Assembly: GCA_001931535.1 (NCBI GenBank)
Contig: CP016211.1
Location: 12,198,377 to 12,262,376 of the forward strand
DNA length: 64,000 nt
Source of the DNA: Minicystis rosea
GTDB lineage: Bacteria > Myxococcota_A > Polyangia > Polyangiales > Polyangiaceae
Direction of reading: 5' to 3'
Shown one piece after another: positions 8,379-16,566 of this stretch (position 1 is its first letter; every line of letters begins with the position of its first letter). The position numbers and the translations under genes were made by a program. Under the pieces are notes generated by a model. That model was not told where the DNA came from. It searched no databases and saw nothing but the letters and a program-made list of their open reading frames with translations.

Positions 8379-10603
8379 GGCGCGCGACGCTGGGTCTCGC
8401 GCTCGCGGCGTCGCTCGCGGGCGGCGCGTGCGGCAAGGGCGAAGCGCCGCCGGCCGCCGCGGCGGCGTCGGCCTCGGCGAGCGCGTCCGCGGTGCCCGCG
8501 GCGGCGTCCGAGGTTGGGCGCGTCGACGAGCTGCTCGCAGTGGAGCACCGGCGCGAGGCGTCCGGGGTCACGGAGGCCGATCAGCAGAGCCGCGACGTCA
8601 CCGTGCGGCGCGCGGCGGCGCGGGCGCTGGCGCGCATCGGCGGGCCGGCGGCGCGGGCCGGGCTCCTGCGCGCGCTCGCCGACGAAGACGACGAGGTGAT
8701 CACGTGGGCCGCGTACGGGCTCGGGTTCGTCTGCAAGGGGCAGGAGAAGGCGACCGTCTCGGCGCTGGTGGCGCGCTTCCTCGCGCGGGCGCCGGGGGCG
8801 CCGGCCGAAGGCGGCAAGCTCGATCCGCTCGCCGCCATCGCGCGGGCCGTCGGGCGTTGCGGCGCGGAGGAGTCGGAGCCGACGCTCGTCGCTTGGCTCG
8901 CGGGCTCGCGGGCGCAGGCCATCGCGGCGGCGCTCGCGCTCGGTGATCTCGCCGGCAAGCACAAGCTGCGCGAGGAGTCGCTGGCGGCGCTCCTCAACCT
9001 CGCGGCGGGCAGCGCGGCCGCGCCGCCGTTGCCCGAGGCGCTCTTCGCCATCGGTAGGCTCGATCGCGTGCCGCCCTCGGTGGTCGATCGCGTCGTCGAG
9101 GTGGCCGCGGCGCGCCTCGCCACGCCGGGCGACGCGCGCTTCTTCGCGGTGCGCGCCCTGCCGCGCGGTGGTCCGACCGCAGTCCCGGAGCTCTCGCGCG
9201 TGCTCACCACCGCGGGCTCCTTCACCGCGGCGGAGCGCGCCGAAGCGGCGCGCGGCCTCGCCAAGCTGGGCAAGCCCGGGCAACGCGCGCTCGCGGCCGC
9301 CATCCCGGCGCTCGCGCCGCCGTCGGATCCGGTCGCGCTCACCGCGCTCGTCGGTGACGACTTCGGCGTGATCCTCTCGGCCATCGAGTCGCTCGCGGAG
9401 ATCGGGACCGCGAAGAAGACGCTCGCCGAGATCGCGGCGCTGCCGGCTCCGCCGGGCGCGCCCGCGGCCATCCTGCGACGGGTGTCCATGCTCCGCTGCG
9501 CGGCCGCGAAGCTGCTCGCAGGCACCGATCCGCAGGACCCGCGGCTCGTCGCTTGCGACGTCTCCGGGCCGCCCGCCGGCATCGGTGCGCGGGCGCAGGT
9601 GGCGGTGCTCGGCAAGGCCGAGATCACCGGGGTGCGGCTCGCGGTGTACCGCGAGATCGTGGACAAGGGCGAGCTCCGCGCGCGGGAGGCCGCCGTCGAG
9701 CTGCTCGAGGAGCACGAGGAGATCGACGGCTCGGCGGCCATCCTCACCGCGGCGCTGACCGCGAAGGAGAGCGGCCTCGCCGGCACCGCGGCCGAGGTCA
9801 TCGCCAAGCAACCGCAGCGCGCCATCCCCGAGCCGACGACGCTCGCGAAGAAGGTGGCGCGCCGCCGCAAGAAAAAGGACGTCGCCGCCGGTCCCGTGGA
9901 CATCTCCACGCCGGCCCCGGCGCTCGTGAAGGCGCTCCTCGATGCGCTCGTGCGGCCCGCCACGCTGCAAGATCCGGAGGCCGCCGATGCCATCGTGGAC
10001 GCGGTCGGCGCCCTCGCGATCAAGGAGGCGAAGGCGCAGCTCCTGACGCTGTGCAAATCGCCGTACCCGACCACGCGCGAGCATGTGGAGAAGGCGCTCG
10101 GCCTCGTCACCGCCGAGAAGAAGACGTGCGAGCCGCCCACGGGCAACCCCGTGCCGGACGAGCTCGGGCACCTCGTGCGATCCGTGACGACGCTCGCGCT
10201 CGACACCGACGCGGGCGCGCTCACGCTCGCGCTCGATCCCGCGCTCGCGCCCGTTTCGGTCACGCGCTTCGTCGATCTCGCGCGCGCCGGGTACTACGAC
10301 GGCATGGTCGTGCACCGCGTGGTGCCGGGCTTTGTGGCGCAGTTCGGGGCGCCCTTCGGCGACGGCTTCGGCGGCCCCGAGAACAAGCCGGCGCTGCGCT
10401 GCGAGACCTCGCCGCTCCCGTTCAACCCGCTCACCGTCGGCGTCGCGCTGGCCGGCCGCGACACCGGATCGAGCCAGCTCTTCGTCATGCACGGGCGTCA
10501 CCCGCACCTCGACGGCGGCTATGCGCTCGTCGGCACCGCCGAGGGCCCGTGGGCCTCGCTCGCCGAGGGCGACATCATCCGCAAGGTGAAGGTCGGCCCG
10601 TAG
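8375..10603 (+). CDS. Lipoprotein with HEAT-like repeats fused to a cyclophilin-type PPIase
   Basis: 742 residues from a GTG at 8375 that overlaps the DUF218 stop. The N-terminus (RRATLGLALAASLAGGAC) looks like a lipoprotein signal, though Gly at -3 is atypical, followed by an Ala/Ser linker. Residues of about 50-590 are HEAT-like helical repeats (VRRAAARALARIGGPAARAG and DEDDEVITWAAYGLG). The last 150 residues are a cyclophilin domain: YYDGMVVHRVVPGFVAQFG, then GSSQLFVMHG and LDGGYALVG. The HRV arginine typical of the active site is kept. A periplasmic or surface folding factor with a protein-binding scaffold is inferred. Confidence 0.88.
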   Translation: MRRATLGLALAASLAGGACGKGEAPPAAAAASASASASAVPAAASEVGRVDELLAVEHRREASGVTEADQQSRDVTVRRAAARALARIGGPAARAGLLRALADEDDEVITWAAYGLGFVCKGQEKATVSALVARFLARAPGAPAEGGKLDPLAAIARAVGRCGAEESEPTLVAWLAGSRAQAIAAALALGDLAGKHKLREESLAALLNLAAGSAAAPPLPEALFAIGRLDRVPPSVVDRVVEVAAARLATPGDARFFAVRALPRGGPTAVPELSRVLTTAGSFTAAERAEAARGLAKLGKPGQRALAAAIPALAPPSDPVALTALVGDDFGVILSAIESLAEIGTAKKTLAEIAALPAPPGAPAAILRRVSMLRCAAAKLLAGTDPQDPRLVACDVSGPPAGIGARAQVAVLGKAEITGVRLAVYREIVDKGELRAREAAVELLEEHEEIDGSAAILTAALTAKESGLAGTAAEVIAKQPQRAIPEPTTLAKKVARRRKKKDVAAGPVDISTPAPALVKALLDALVRPATLQDPEAADAIVDAVGALAIKEAKAQLLTLCKSPYPTTREHVEKALGLVTAEKKTCEPPTGNPVPDELGHLVRSVTTLALDTDAGALTLALDPALAPVSVTRFVDLARAGYYDGMVVHRVVPGFVAQFGAPFGDGFGGPENKPALRCETSPLPFNPLTVGVALAGRDTGSSQLFVMHGRHPHLDGGYALVGTAEGPWASLAEGDIIRKVKVGP

Positions 10604-10721
10604 GCTGTCCGACGCGCGCGCATCGCAGCCACGCTGCGCGCAATTGTTTCCGGCGCAGGGCGCGCGTGGGGCGAGCGCATGTTTGACCTCATTTGAGGTG
10701 ACGTGATGGCCGCTCGCGACG

Positions 10722-12698
10722 ATGCTCCGGCGTTCGATGCCTACGCACACCGTCCTCGCCGCCGTCGATGAAGTCCCCGTTCTTCGCTCCGTGGTGGAGC
10801 TCCTCGTCCCGCTCCCCGATGAAGCGCGCCGCTTCGTCTTCGTCGTCTGCGCCAGCGATCTGAGTGATCGTGTGGACGCCGCGCTCGCGGGCCTGCCCCT
10901 CATCGTGGCGTTCGACGACGAGGCGACCACGGCCAAGCTCGACGAGCGCACCCTCGGTGATCTGCGCGCGCTGCTCACGGCGATCGGGGTGATGCTCGAG
11001 GCGCCGCCGGCGGGGCCCTACATCACCGAGAGCCCGTACCCGTCCTTCTCCGCGCGCGTGGTCGCGTCGGAGGATCGCGCCGCCATCCGCGCGCACCTGG
11101 AGAAGGCCGGCCTCACGGCGGCCGACGTCACCTCGATCACCGGCGGCGTCGCGCCCATCAGCGACGAGGCCGCCATCGCGCATGCGCTCGCGCCGTTCGA
11201 GGAGCACCACACGCCCGAGGTGGTGAGCGCGGTGCGCGCGTACCTCGAAGGGCCGGAGGGGCCCGTTCCTCCCGCCGTCCTCGAAGCGAAGAGCGAGTAC
11301 TACGGCGATCGGCCCGCGGGGATCGTCGGCGATGCGTTGACCGGCGCCGTCGAGCGCTGGAATCCGCGCATCAGCGGCAAGCTGCTCGACCTCTGGATCG
11401 CCCTGCGTCGCCCGCTGGAGACGGACCTCAATCCGGGGCTCGGCGAGGAGGGGCTGCCTCCGGAGCTCGGGTTCGATCGCGTGCGTCGCCTCGCCGCGGC
11501 GTTCGAGGCGCGCGGCCTCCATCCGGCGCTCGCGGCGCTCACGGCCACGAACGCCGACGGCTCCTCGAAGTGGTTCCTCGCGCCAACGCTGCTCGCGCGC
11601 CCCGAGATCTTCGCGCAGGCGGTCGCGCTGGATCGCGGCGTCGCCCGCGCGCTCGCCGCCCTCGCGGCCCCCATCATGGGGCTCGAGCGTTCGCCGAGCG
11701 TCCTGGAGCGATGGCGGAGCTTCCTCGCGACCCACTCGGAGGCGCTCGGCACGGAGGCGCTCCTCAAGCTCGCCGGGATGATCCCGGACGCCATCGACGA
11801 GAAGCACCTCGAGCACGCGGCGATCGGCGAGGCGCCGCTCGAGGTCTGCAAGCTCGCGGCGAAGATGGAGGAGGTCGCCGCGAAGCGCTTCGCCGGCGCG
11901 CTCCGCCGGGCCAACGAGCAGTGGATCGCCGCGGCCGATCCCGTCTCGTTCATCGCCACGCTCCAGCGCATCCTCGAGCGCGAGGCAAAGCTCGTCGACG
12001 GCAACGTGGCGTGGACGCGCCTCGTCGATCTCGTCGAGCAGAACCCCGCCGATCCCTTCGGCGATGCGCCCGTCGGCTCGGCGACCATGTTCGGCGGCCT
12101 GGTCGCGCACCAGCTCCCCAAGCCCACGGGGGCGGTGAAGGAGCGGATCATCGCCCTCTGCAAGGAGAAGGGACGCGCGCTCGGCAAATGGCAGCTGTCC
12201 CTCGAGAAGAAGGTGGGCATCAAGCCGCCGCCTCCGCCCTACGCGGCCTCCGATCTCGAGGGGCTGCCGGACGCGTTCGCCAAGGCTTGGAAGACGGCGC
12301 GCCAGCGGAGCTGGGACGCGGGCATCCGGCTCCCGGCGGGCGCGAGCGTCGAGGCCCTCGCCGCCGCCGAGGAGACGCTCGGGACGCCGCTGCCGGCCGA
12401 TCTCCGATCCTTCCTCGCGCTCCACGACGGCGCCGGCGAGGACGAGTGCTTCCGCGGCGGCCGCCTCTACGGCATCGCGGAGGCGGTCGAGAAGCGCGCC
12501 TTCCTGCTCGGTGTCGCGGGCGCGCCTTTCGACGCGACCTGGCTGCCGGTGACCGACGACGGCGCCGGCAACCACGCGTGCGTCGTCCTGAAAGGCAAGG
12601 AGGCGGGGAGCGTGATGGATTTCGATCACGAGACCGGCCGCGGCCGCCGGCTCGCCAAGAGCTTCGCTGCCTTCCTGCAGGGCGCGAGCTGGGAGTGA
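10722..12698 (+). CDS. Large protein with C-terminal SUKH (SMI1/KNR4) domain
   Basis: 658 residues; the start may be at 10722 or at the ATG at 10737. The C-terminal 130 residues match the SMI1/KNR4 pattern: an acidic helix, then LGTPLPADLRSFLALHDGAG, RLYGIAEAVE, WLPVTDDGAGNHACVVL and a final helix AKSFAAFLQ. SUKH domains bind proteins and are common immunity domains against contact-dependent toxins, but also occur in regulators. The first 520 residues are mainly helical and I do not recognise them. No toxin gene is adjacent, so an immunity role is not supported here. Confidence 0.75.
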   Translation: MLRRSMPTHTVLAAVDEVPVLRSVVELLVPLPDEARRFVFVVCASDLSDRVDAALAGLPLIVAFDDEATTAKLDERTLGDLRALLTAIGVMLEAPPAGPYITESPYPSFSARVVASEDRAAIRAHLEKAGLTAADVTSITGGVAPISDEAAIAHALAPFEEHHTPEVVSAVRAYLEGPEGPVPPAVLEAKSEYYGDRPAGIVGDALTGAVERWNPRISGKLLDLWIALRRPLETDLNPGLGEEGLPPELGFDRVRRLAAAFEARGLHPALAALTATNADGSSKWFLAPTLLARPEIFAQAVALDRGVARALAALAAPIMGLERSPSVLERWRSFLATHSEALGTEALLKLAGMIPDAIDEKHLEHAAIGEAPLEVCKLAAKMEEVAAKRFAGALRRANEQWIAAADPVSFIATLQRILEREAKLVDGNVAWTRLVDLVEQNPADPFGDAPVGSATMFGGLVAHQLPKPTGAVKERIIALCKEKGRALGKWQLSLEKKVGIKPPPPPYAASDLEGLPDAFAKAWKTARQRSWDAGIRLPAGASVEALAAAEETLGTPLPADLRSFLALHDGAGEDECFRGGRLYGIAEAVEKRAFLLGVAGAPFDATWLPVTDDGAGNHACVVLKGKEAGSVMDFDHETGRGRRLAKSFAAFLQGASWE

Positions 12699-12740
12699 CG
12701 CGCGCTTCGACGTGAAGTGATGAAGCGGCGCGCGTGAGCA

Positions 12741-12772
12741 CGAGCGCCGGCCGATCGGGTGGCCGGCGCTCG
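12741..12772. terminator. Bidirectional terminator hairpin
   Basis: A perfect 12-bp stem (CGAGCGCCGGCC at 12741-12752 with GGCCGGCGCTCG at 12761-12772, 8-nt loop) lies between the convergent SUKH gene and the first LRWRF gene. No T-run follows on either side. Confidence 0.6.
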
Positions 12773-12776
12773 TCGA

Positions 12777-13361
12777 TCAGAACCGCCAGCGGAGCCCGTT
12801 GCCGTGCGGCTCGGGCAGGAACGCGGAGGTCGCCGCTTTCACGGGGACGCGCTGCGACCCGATGATGGTGAGCGGGAGGCCGGCCACGACGGCCGCGGCG
12901 CCGATGACGAGCACCGCGATCCCCCCTTTCTTGAGCGCCTTGTCGTCGATCAACGCCGGGATGTCGGAGCAAGAGCCGTCGTCGGTGCAGGGGTAGTAGT
13001 CGAAGTTCTCCTGGTTTCCCGCGGCGAACATCGAGCTTCCGATGATGATGCCCGTGCCGCCGACGACCATGAGGGTGATGCCGAGGCCCATCATCGTGGA
13101 GCTCCGGCGGGCCGTCTCGAACGCGGGCGTCCACGTCATCGACGACGGGGCGTACGGCGCATAGGCGCCCGGCGGATAGCCGGGCGGGGCATAGCCGGGA
13201 GGCGCGTAGCCCGGCGGCGCGACACCCGGCGGAGCACCCAAAGGCGCGTAACCCGGCGCAGGCTGCAGGCCGCTCGGGACTTGGGCTTCCGCGCTCGCCG
13301 ACGCGAGCAGAACCCCGAGCGCAACGACGGGAACCAAAGAGGACGAGAAGAAAGTCGCCAT
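12777..13361 (-). CDS. LRWRF-family small membrane protein, copy 1
   Basis: 194 residues. The ATG at 13361 is chosen because GGAG lies 7 nt upstream; an in-frame ATG at 13391 lacks this. A signal peptide (ends near AEAQ) is followed by a PPGYAPPGY repeat region. A TM pair follows: MMGLGITLMVVGGTGIIIGS, and GIAVLVIGAAAVVAGLPLTI. Between them lies a short Cys-containing loop (YYPCTDDGSCSDIP). The protein ends in GNGLRWRF. It is the first of four tandem paralogues. Function is unknown. Confidence 0.85.
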   Translation of the reverse strand: MATFFSSSLVPVVALGVLLASASAEAQVPSGLQPAPGYAPLGAPPGVAPPGYAPPGYAPPGYPPGAYAPYAPSSMTWTPAFETARRSSTMMGLGITLMVVGGTGIIIGSSMFAAGNQENFDYYPCTDDGSCSDIPALIDDKALKKGGIAVLVIGAAAVVAGLPLTIIGSQRVPVKAATSAFLPEPHGNGLRWRF

Positions 13362-13413
13362 GACGCTGCTCCGGCGAAGAAGGTCCTTCATTGGGCCGTG
13401 GGGCGGGGAACCC

Positions 13414-13419
13414 CGTCAA
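13414..13419 (-). promoter_or_regulatory. Conserved TTGACG -35-like box upstream of LRWRF copy 1
   Basis: GCTTGACGG on the minus strand occurs 49-58 nt upstream of the start codon in all four paralogues (TTGACG at 13414-13419, 14265-14270, 15134-15139 and 15916-15921). About 17-18 bp later comes a less canonical CAATG- or GATGAT-like segment. Its retention where surrounding sequence has diverged suggests that each gene has its own similar promoter. Confidence 0.5.
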
Positions 13420-13505
13420 GCGCCGCGCGCGGCGGGTGCGGTCATCGTTCGGTTCGAGCGCGAAGGTGCGCGCATTCACGCGGCCGAGGACTTTATCCGC
13501 ATCCC

Positions 13506-13591
13506 GATGCGACGAACGTGAGGCCCGAAGCGGCGAAACCTGCTGGAAATCTCGGGTGGATCACGGGGTGGTGGGGCCCCATGAGCTTTGC
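13506..13591. repeat. 86-bp intergenic duplicate, copy A (copy B at 14352-14437)
   Basis: This stretch and 14352-14437 are nearly the same, from GATGCGACGA to ATGAGCTTTGC, with a shared centre of GGGGTGGTGGGGCCCC. The copies lie downstream of LRWRF copies 2 and 3, so the duplicated unit included the intergenic DNA and the gene. The rest of 13362-13678 holds the promoter of copy 1 and a small hairpin. Confidence 0.75.
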
Positions 13592-13678
13592 CGGGGCGTG
13601 GGGCGTAGGGCGGCGAAGCCGACCCGAAGCCCCACATGAAGACTGGGGCGGCGGGGACGTGAGCTCCCGCCGTGTGAA

Positions 13679-14221
13679 TCAGAACCGCCAGCGGAGCCCG
13701 TGGCCATGGGCTTCGGGCACGAAGGCCGACGTCTTCACGGGGACCTGCTGGGCGCCGACGATGGTGAGCGGGAGGCCCGCGACGACCGCGGCCGCGCCGA
13801 CGATGAGCACCGCGAGGCCGGCGTTCCTGAAGGCCAGGTCCTTGGTCGGGGCCGGCAGCGCGCACGGGCCCTCGTCGTCGCAGCGCTCGATGACGTCCGG
13901 GTATCGAGGCGCGTTTCCCGCGGCGAACATCGAGCTTCCGATGATGACGCCGGTGCCGCCGGCGGCCAGGAGCGCGATGCCGAGGCCCATCATCCTCGAG
14001 CTGCGCCGGGTCGTCTCGACGGCCGGCGCGCCCGGGCCCCACGGCATCGGCATGGCGTACGGCGCATGGGCGCCGGGCGGATGGCCTTGGGGAAGCGCGT
14101 ACCCCGGCGGTGCCTGCGGCGCGGGGCTCGCGGGGACTTGCGCGTGCGCGGTCGCCGGCGCGAGCACGATGCCGAGCGCGACGACACGAGCGAAGCGGCC
14201 TGACGAGAAGAAAGCGACCAT
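13679..14221 (-). CDS. LRWRF-family small membrane protein, copy 2
   Basis: 180 residues from the ATG at 14221, preceded by GGAGGGG at suitable spacing. It has a signal peptide ending near AHAQ and a shorter Pro/Gly/Tyr region (PPGYALPQGHPPG) than copies 1 and 3. A membrane-like segment (MMGLGIALLAAGGTGVIIGS), a loop with Cys (RCDDEGPCALP), and a second membrane-like segment follow. The end is GHGLRWRF. The promoter box is at 14265-14270. The copy is intact, so it is likely expressed. Confidence 0.85.
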   Translation of the reverse strand: MVAFFSSGRFARVVALGIVLAPATAHAQVPASPAPQAPPGYALPQGHPPGAHAPYAMPMPWGPGAPAVETTRRSSRMMGLGIALLAAGGTGVIIGSSMFAAGNAPRYPDVIERCDDEGPCALPAPTKDLAFRNAGLAVLIVGAAAVVAGLPLTIVGAQQVPVKTSAFVPEAHGHGLRWRF

Positions 14222-14351
14222 GGATCCCCTCCGTGGCTCCATTGGGTCGTGGGTCGTGGGGCCCCGTCAAGCATCGCGCGAGCTGCTCTTGTCGAGGGCC
14301 GGGCCGGCGTCATTCACACGGCTGATGACTTTGTCCGTGATCGCGTATCTC

Positions 14352-14437
14352 GATGCGACGAGCGCCAGGCCCGAAGCGGCGAAACGTCCTGGAAATTGCG
14401 GGTGGATCGCGGGGTGGTGGGGCCCCATGAGCTTTGC
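14352..14437. repeat. 86-bp intergenic duplicate, copy B
   Basis: Second copy of the repeat at 13506-13591. It sits downstream (minus strand) of LRWRF copy 3 and next to the terminator hairpin at 14447-14468. Confidence 0.75.
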
Positions 14438-14446
14438 TCATGGGGC

Positions 14447-14468
14447 GGCGGGGACGCGAGTCCCCGCC
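14447..14468 (-). terminator. Hairpin terminator of LRWRF copy 3
   Basis: GGCGGGGAC (14447-14455) pairs perfectly with GTCCCCGCC (14460-14468) around a 4-nt loop. It lies 8 nt after the stop of LRWRF copy 3. A degraded version lies at about 13650-13672 after copy 2. Similar GGGGACGCG hairpins occur at 34831-34850 and 36028-36041. Confidence 0.55.
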
Positions 14469-14475
14469 GTGTGAA

Positions 14476-15084
14476 TCAGAACCGCCAGCGGAGCCCATGG
14501 CCATGGGCTTCGGGCACGAGCGCGGAGGCCTTCGTCTGCGCGGGGACGCGCCGGGCTCCGAGGATCGTGAGCGGCAGCCCGGCCACGAGGGCGGCGGCGC
14601 CGATGGCCAGCACCGCGATGCCGCCGTTCTTGAGCGCCGTGTCCGGGGCCGGCGGCGTGAAGTCGCACGGGCTCTCGGGCGCGCAGGGCGGGATCGTGTA
14701 GCTCTCCTGTTGGTTTCCTCGAGCGAACATCGAGCTCCCGATGATGATGCCCGTGCCGCCGAGGGCCATGAGCGCGATGCCGATGCCCATCATCGTGGTG
14801 CTCCGGCGGGGCACCTCCTCGACCACGGTCCACGTCATCGGCGGCGCGGCGTACGGCGCATAGGCGCCGGGCGGATATCCATAGCCGGGCGGTGGCGCGT
14901 ACCCGGGCGGATATCCCGGCGCAGCACCGGGCGGCGGATAACCGGGAGGCGCGTACCCAGGCGGGGCCGGCGCAGCGGCAGGAGGAGCGCTCGTCGAGGC
15001 TACGGGGACCTGGGCATTCGCGGTCGCCGAGGCGACGAGGACAGCGAGCGCGACGGCGATGCGTGAAGAAGCGAGAGCGGCCAT
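14476..15084 (-). CDS. LRWRF-family small membrane protein, copy 3
   Basis: 202 residues from the ATG at 15084, with CAGGAG upstream at good spacing. It has a signal peptide ending near ANAQ and the longest Pro/Gly/Tyr region of the four (several PPGY units up to about residue 85). A membrane-like segment MMGIGIALMALGGTGIIIGS, a loop with two Cys (PPCAPESPCDF), a second membrane-like segment and the GHGLRWRF end follow. The expansion of PPGY units suggests the linker length varies freely. The promoter box is at 15134-15139. Confidence 0.85.
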   Translation of the reverse strand: MAALASSRIAVALAVLVASATANAQVPVASTSAPPAAAPAPPGYAPPGYPPPGAAPGYPPGYAPPPGYGYPPGAYAPYAAPPMTWTVVEEVPRRSTTMMGIGIALMALGGTGIIIGSSMFARGNQQESYTIPPCAPESPCDFTPPAPDTALKNGGIAVLAIGAAALVAGLPLTILGARRVPAQTKASALVPEAHGHGLRWRF

Positions 15085-15285
15085 GGGTCTGCTCCTGCGA
15101 GGGGCGATCATTGAGGCTCGCTCCGAGGCGAGCCGTCAAGCGTTGCGCGTGCGCGCGAGCAGAGACGCGCGGTGACCGATCCGTCGCGCGCGTGCGCTCA
15201 CCCGCGTTCGTCGGCCGTCGAGCACGTTCCGACGAAAGGGAAGCGCGGTGGTCGCTCGGCGCGCCGGCGCGAGACCACCGTTGGA

Positions 15286-15867
15286 TCAGAACCGCCAGCG
15301 GAGCCCGTTGCCGTGCGGCTCGGGCAGGAACGCGGCGGCGTCCGACTTCAAGGGGATGCGCTGGGCGCCGACGATGGTGAGCGGGAGGCCGGCCACGATG
15401 GCCGCGGCGCCGATGGCGAGCACCGCGATGCCACCGTTCTTGAGCGTCTTGTCGTTGATCCCCGTGCTCGTGTCGCACCCACCGAAGCAATCGACGTAGT
15501 ACTCCGTCTGGTGTCCGGCCGCGAACATGGAGCTGCCGATGATCACGCCGGTGCCGCCGAGGGCCATGAGCGCGATGCCGATGCCCATCATCGTCGAGCT
15601 GCGCCGGGTCGTCTCGACGACCGGCGTGCCCTGGCCCCACGGCATCGGCGCTCCCGCGTACGGCGCATAGGCGCCGGGCGGGTACGGATAGCTCGGCACC
15701 TGACCGGGCGGGTAACCGGGAGCGAACGGCATGGGGCCCGCCGTGGGAGCGGCCGGCGCGGCGGGCTGAGGCCCGGCGGGGGTCTGCGCGCGCGCCGTGG
15801 TCGAGGCGACGAGGACGCCGAGCGCGGCAACGGAGGCGAGGCAGCGTGACGAGAGGAGAGCGTTCAT
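15286..15867 (-). CDS. LRWRF-family small membrane protein, copy 4
   Basis: 193 residues from the ATG at 15867, with TAGGAG upstream at good spacing. It has a signal peptide ending near ARAQ and a Pro/Ala/Gly/Tyr region. A membrane-like segment (MMGIGIALMALGGTGVIIGS), a Cys loop (VDCFGGCDTS), a second membrane-like segment and the GNGLRWRF end follow. It is most upstream in the array on the minus strand; its promoter box is at 15916-15921. It shares the MALGGTG core with copy 3 and the GNGLRWRF ending with copy 1. Confidence 0.85.
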   Translation of the reverse strand: MNALLSSRCLASVAALGVLVASTTARAQTPAGPQPAAPAAPTAGPMPFAPGYPPGQVPSYPYPPGAYAPYAGAPMPWGQGTPVVETTRRSSTMMGIGIALMALGGTGVIIGSSMFAAGHQTEYYVDCFGGCDTSTGINDKTLKNGGIAVLAIGAAAIVAGLPLTIVGAQRIPLKSDAAAFLPEPHGNGLRWRF

Positions 15868-16109
15868 GGATCGGCTCCTAAGCAAGGATCGTGATCATCG
15901 CGGCCCCGGGCGAGCCGTCAAGCGCCCGGCGCACGATCGAGGAAGCCCGGCGCGGCCGATTCTGCAAGCGACGAGCCCGCGACGTCGCGGGCGTGCGCCC
16001 GAGCGCCGCGACGATGGCCGTCGCCCTTTCCCGCGGCCGCGCATGGCCCGGCGGCTTGGAACGCTGCGGCGACGGCTCCACCGGCCGCGTCGCTCGATGA
16101 CAGCGGGCC

Positions 16110-16545
16110 CGCGCTGCCGGGACAGCCATGGGAAGGCGTGGACGCGACCGGTTCCGGCGCCGGATCTGGGCCGGGACAGCCTTCACCGAGGTTGTCCCGG
16201 CGCGGGACAGGGCCCGTCACGCTTGTGCCGGGTTGGTCCGCGCCAGGACAGGGGTGGCGCGGCGTTGCGGCTCGCTGTCCTGGGCTGGGACAACCTCGGT
16301 CATCGCCCGTGCACCCACCTCGTCCGGCGGCGGAACAAGGTCGGTGCAGGCTGAGCAGGGGTTGTTCCGGCGGCGGAACAGGGGCCGACAACGTGAGCGG
16401 ACCCTGTCCCGGACTGGAACGAGGTCTGCTCACGGTGCGCGGTGGTGGTTCTGCCGCCGGACAGGCGGCGTGCTTCGTGGGCTTGGGCGGGGGCGTCGCC
16501 GGGACAGGGGCCGTCGAGGCTCGACGGTGGTTGTCCCGGCGCAGG
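16110..16545. repeat. Array of short hairpins with about 43-bp spacing
   Basis: The 699-bp gap 15868-16566 has no convincing gene. From about 16110 it carries repeated short palindromes: TGTCCCG/CGGGACA at 16193-16209, a weaker one at 16234-16250, TGTCC/GGACA at 16276-16292, GTCCG/CGGAAC near 16322-16335, TGTTCCG/CGGAACA at 16363-16380, and a weaker one at 16405-16421. Left arms are spaced 39-46 bp. Arms change together in the best pair (C:G in one unit, T:A in the other). The part 15922-16109 shows nothing I recognise. Confidence 0.6.
16499..16539 (-). terminator. Composite hairpin terminator of the coiled-coil gene
   Basis: CCGGGACA (16499-16506) pairs with TGTCCCGG (16532-16539), and inside it CCGTCGA (16511-16517) pairs with TCGACGG (16521-16527) around a 3-nt loop. 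It begins 28 nt past the stop at 16567 and is the strongest hairpin of the array region. Confidence 0.55.
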
Positions 16546-16566
16546 CGGGGAGCGGCGCGGGAAGGA

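Noticed and set aside
10722..12698. Toxin-immunity pair based on the SUKH domain
   Set aside because: No toxin-like gene is adjacent and the SUKH domain is only the end of a much larger protein.
16110..16545. CRISPR array
   Set aside because: Units are degenerate, palindromic and unevenly spaced, with no uniform repeat and no cas genes nearby.
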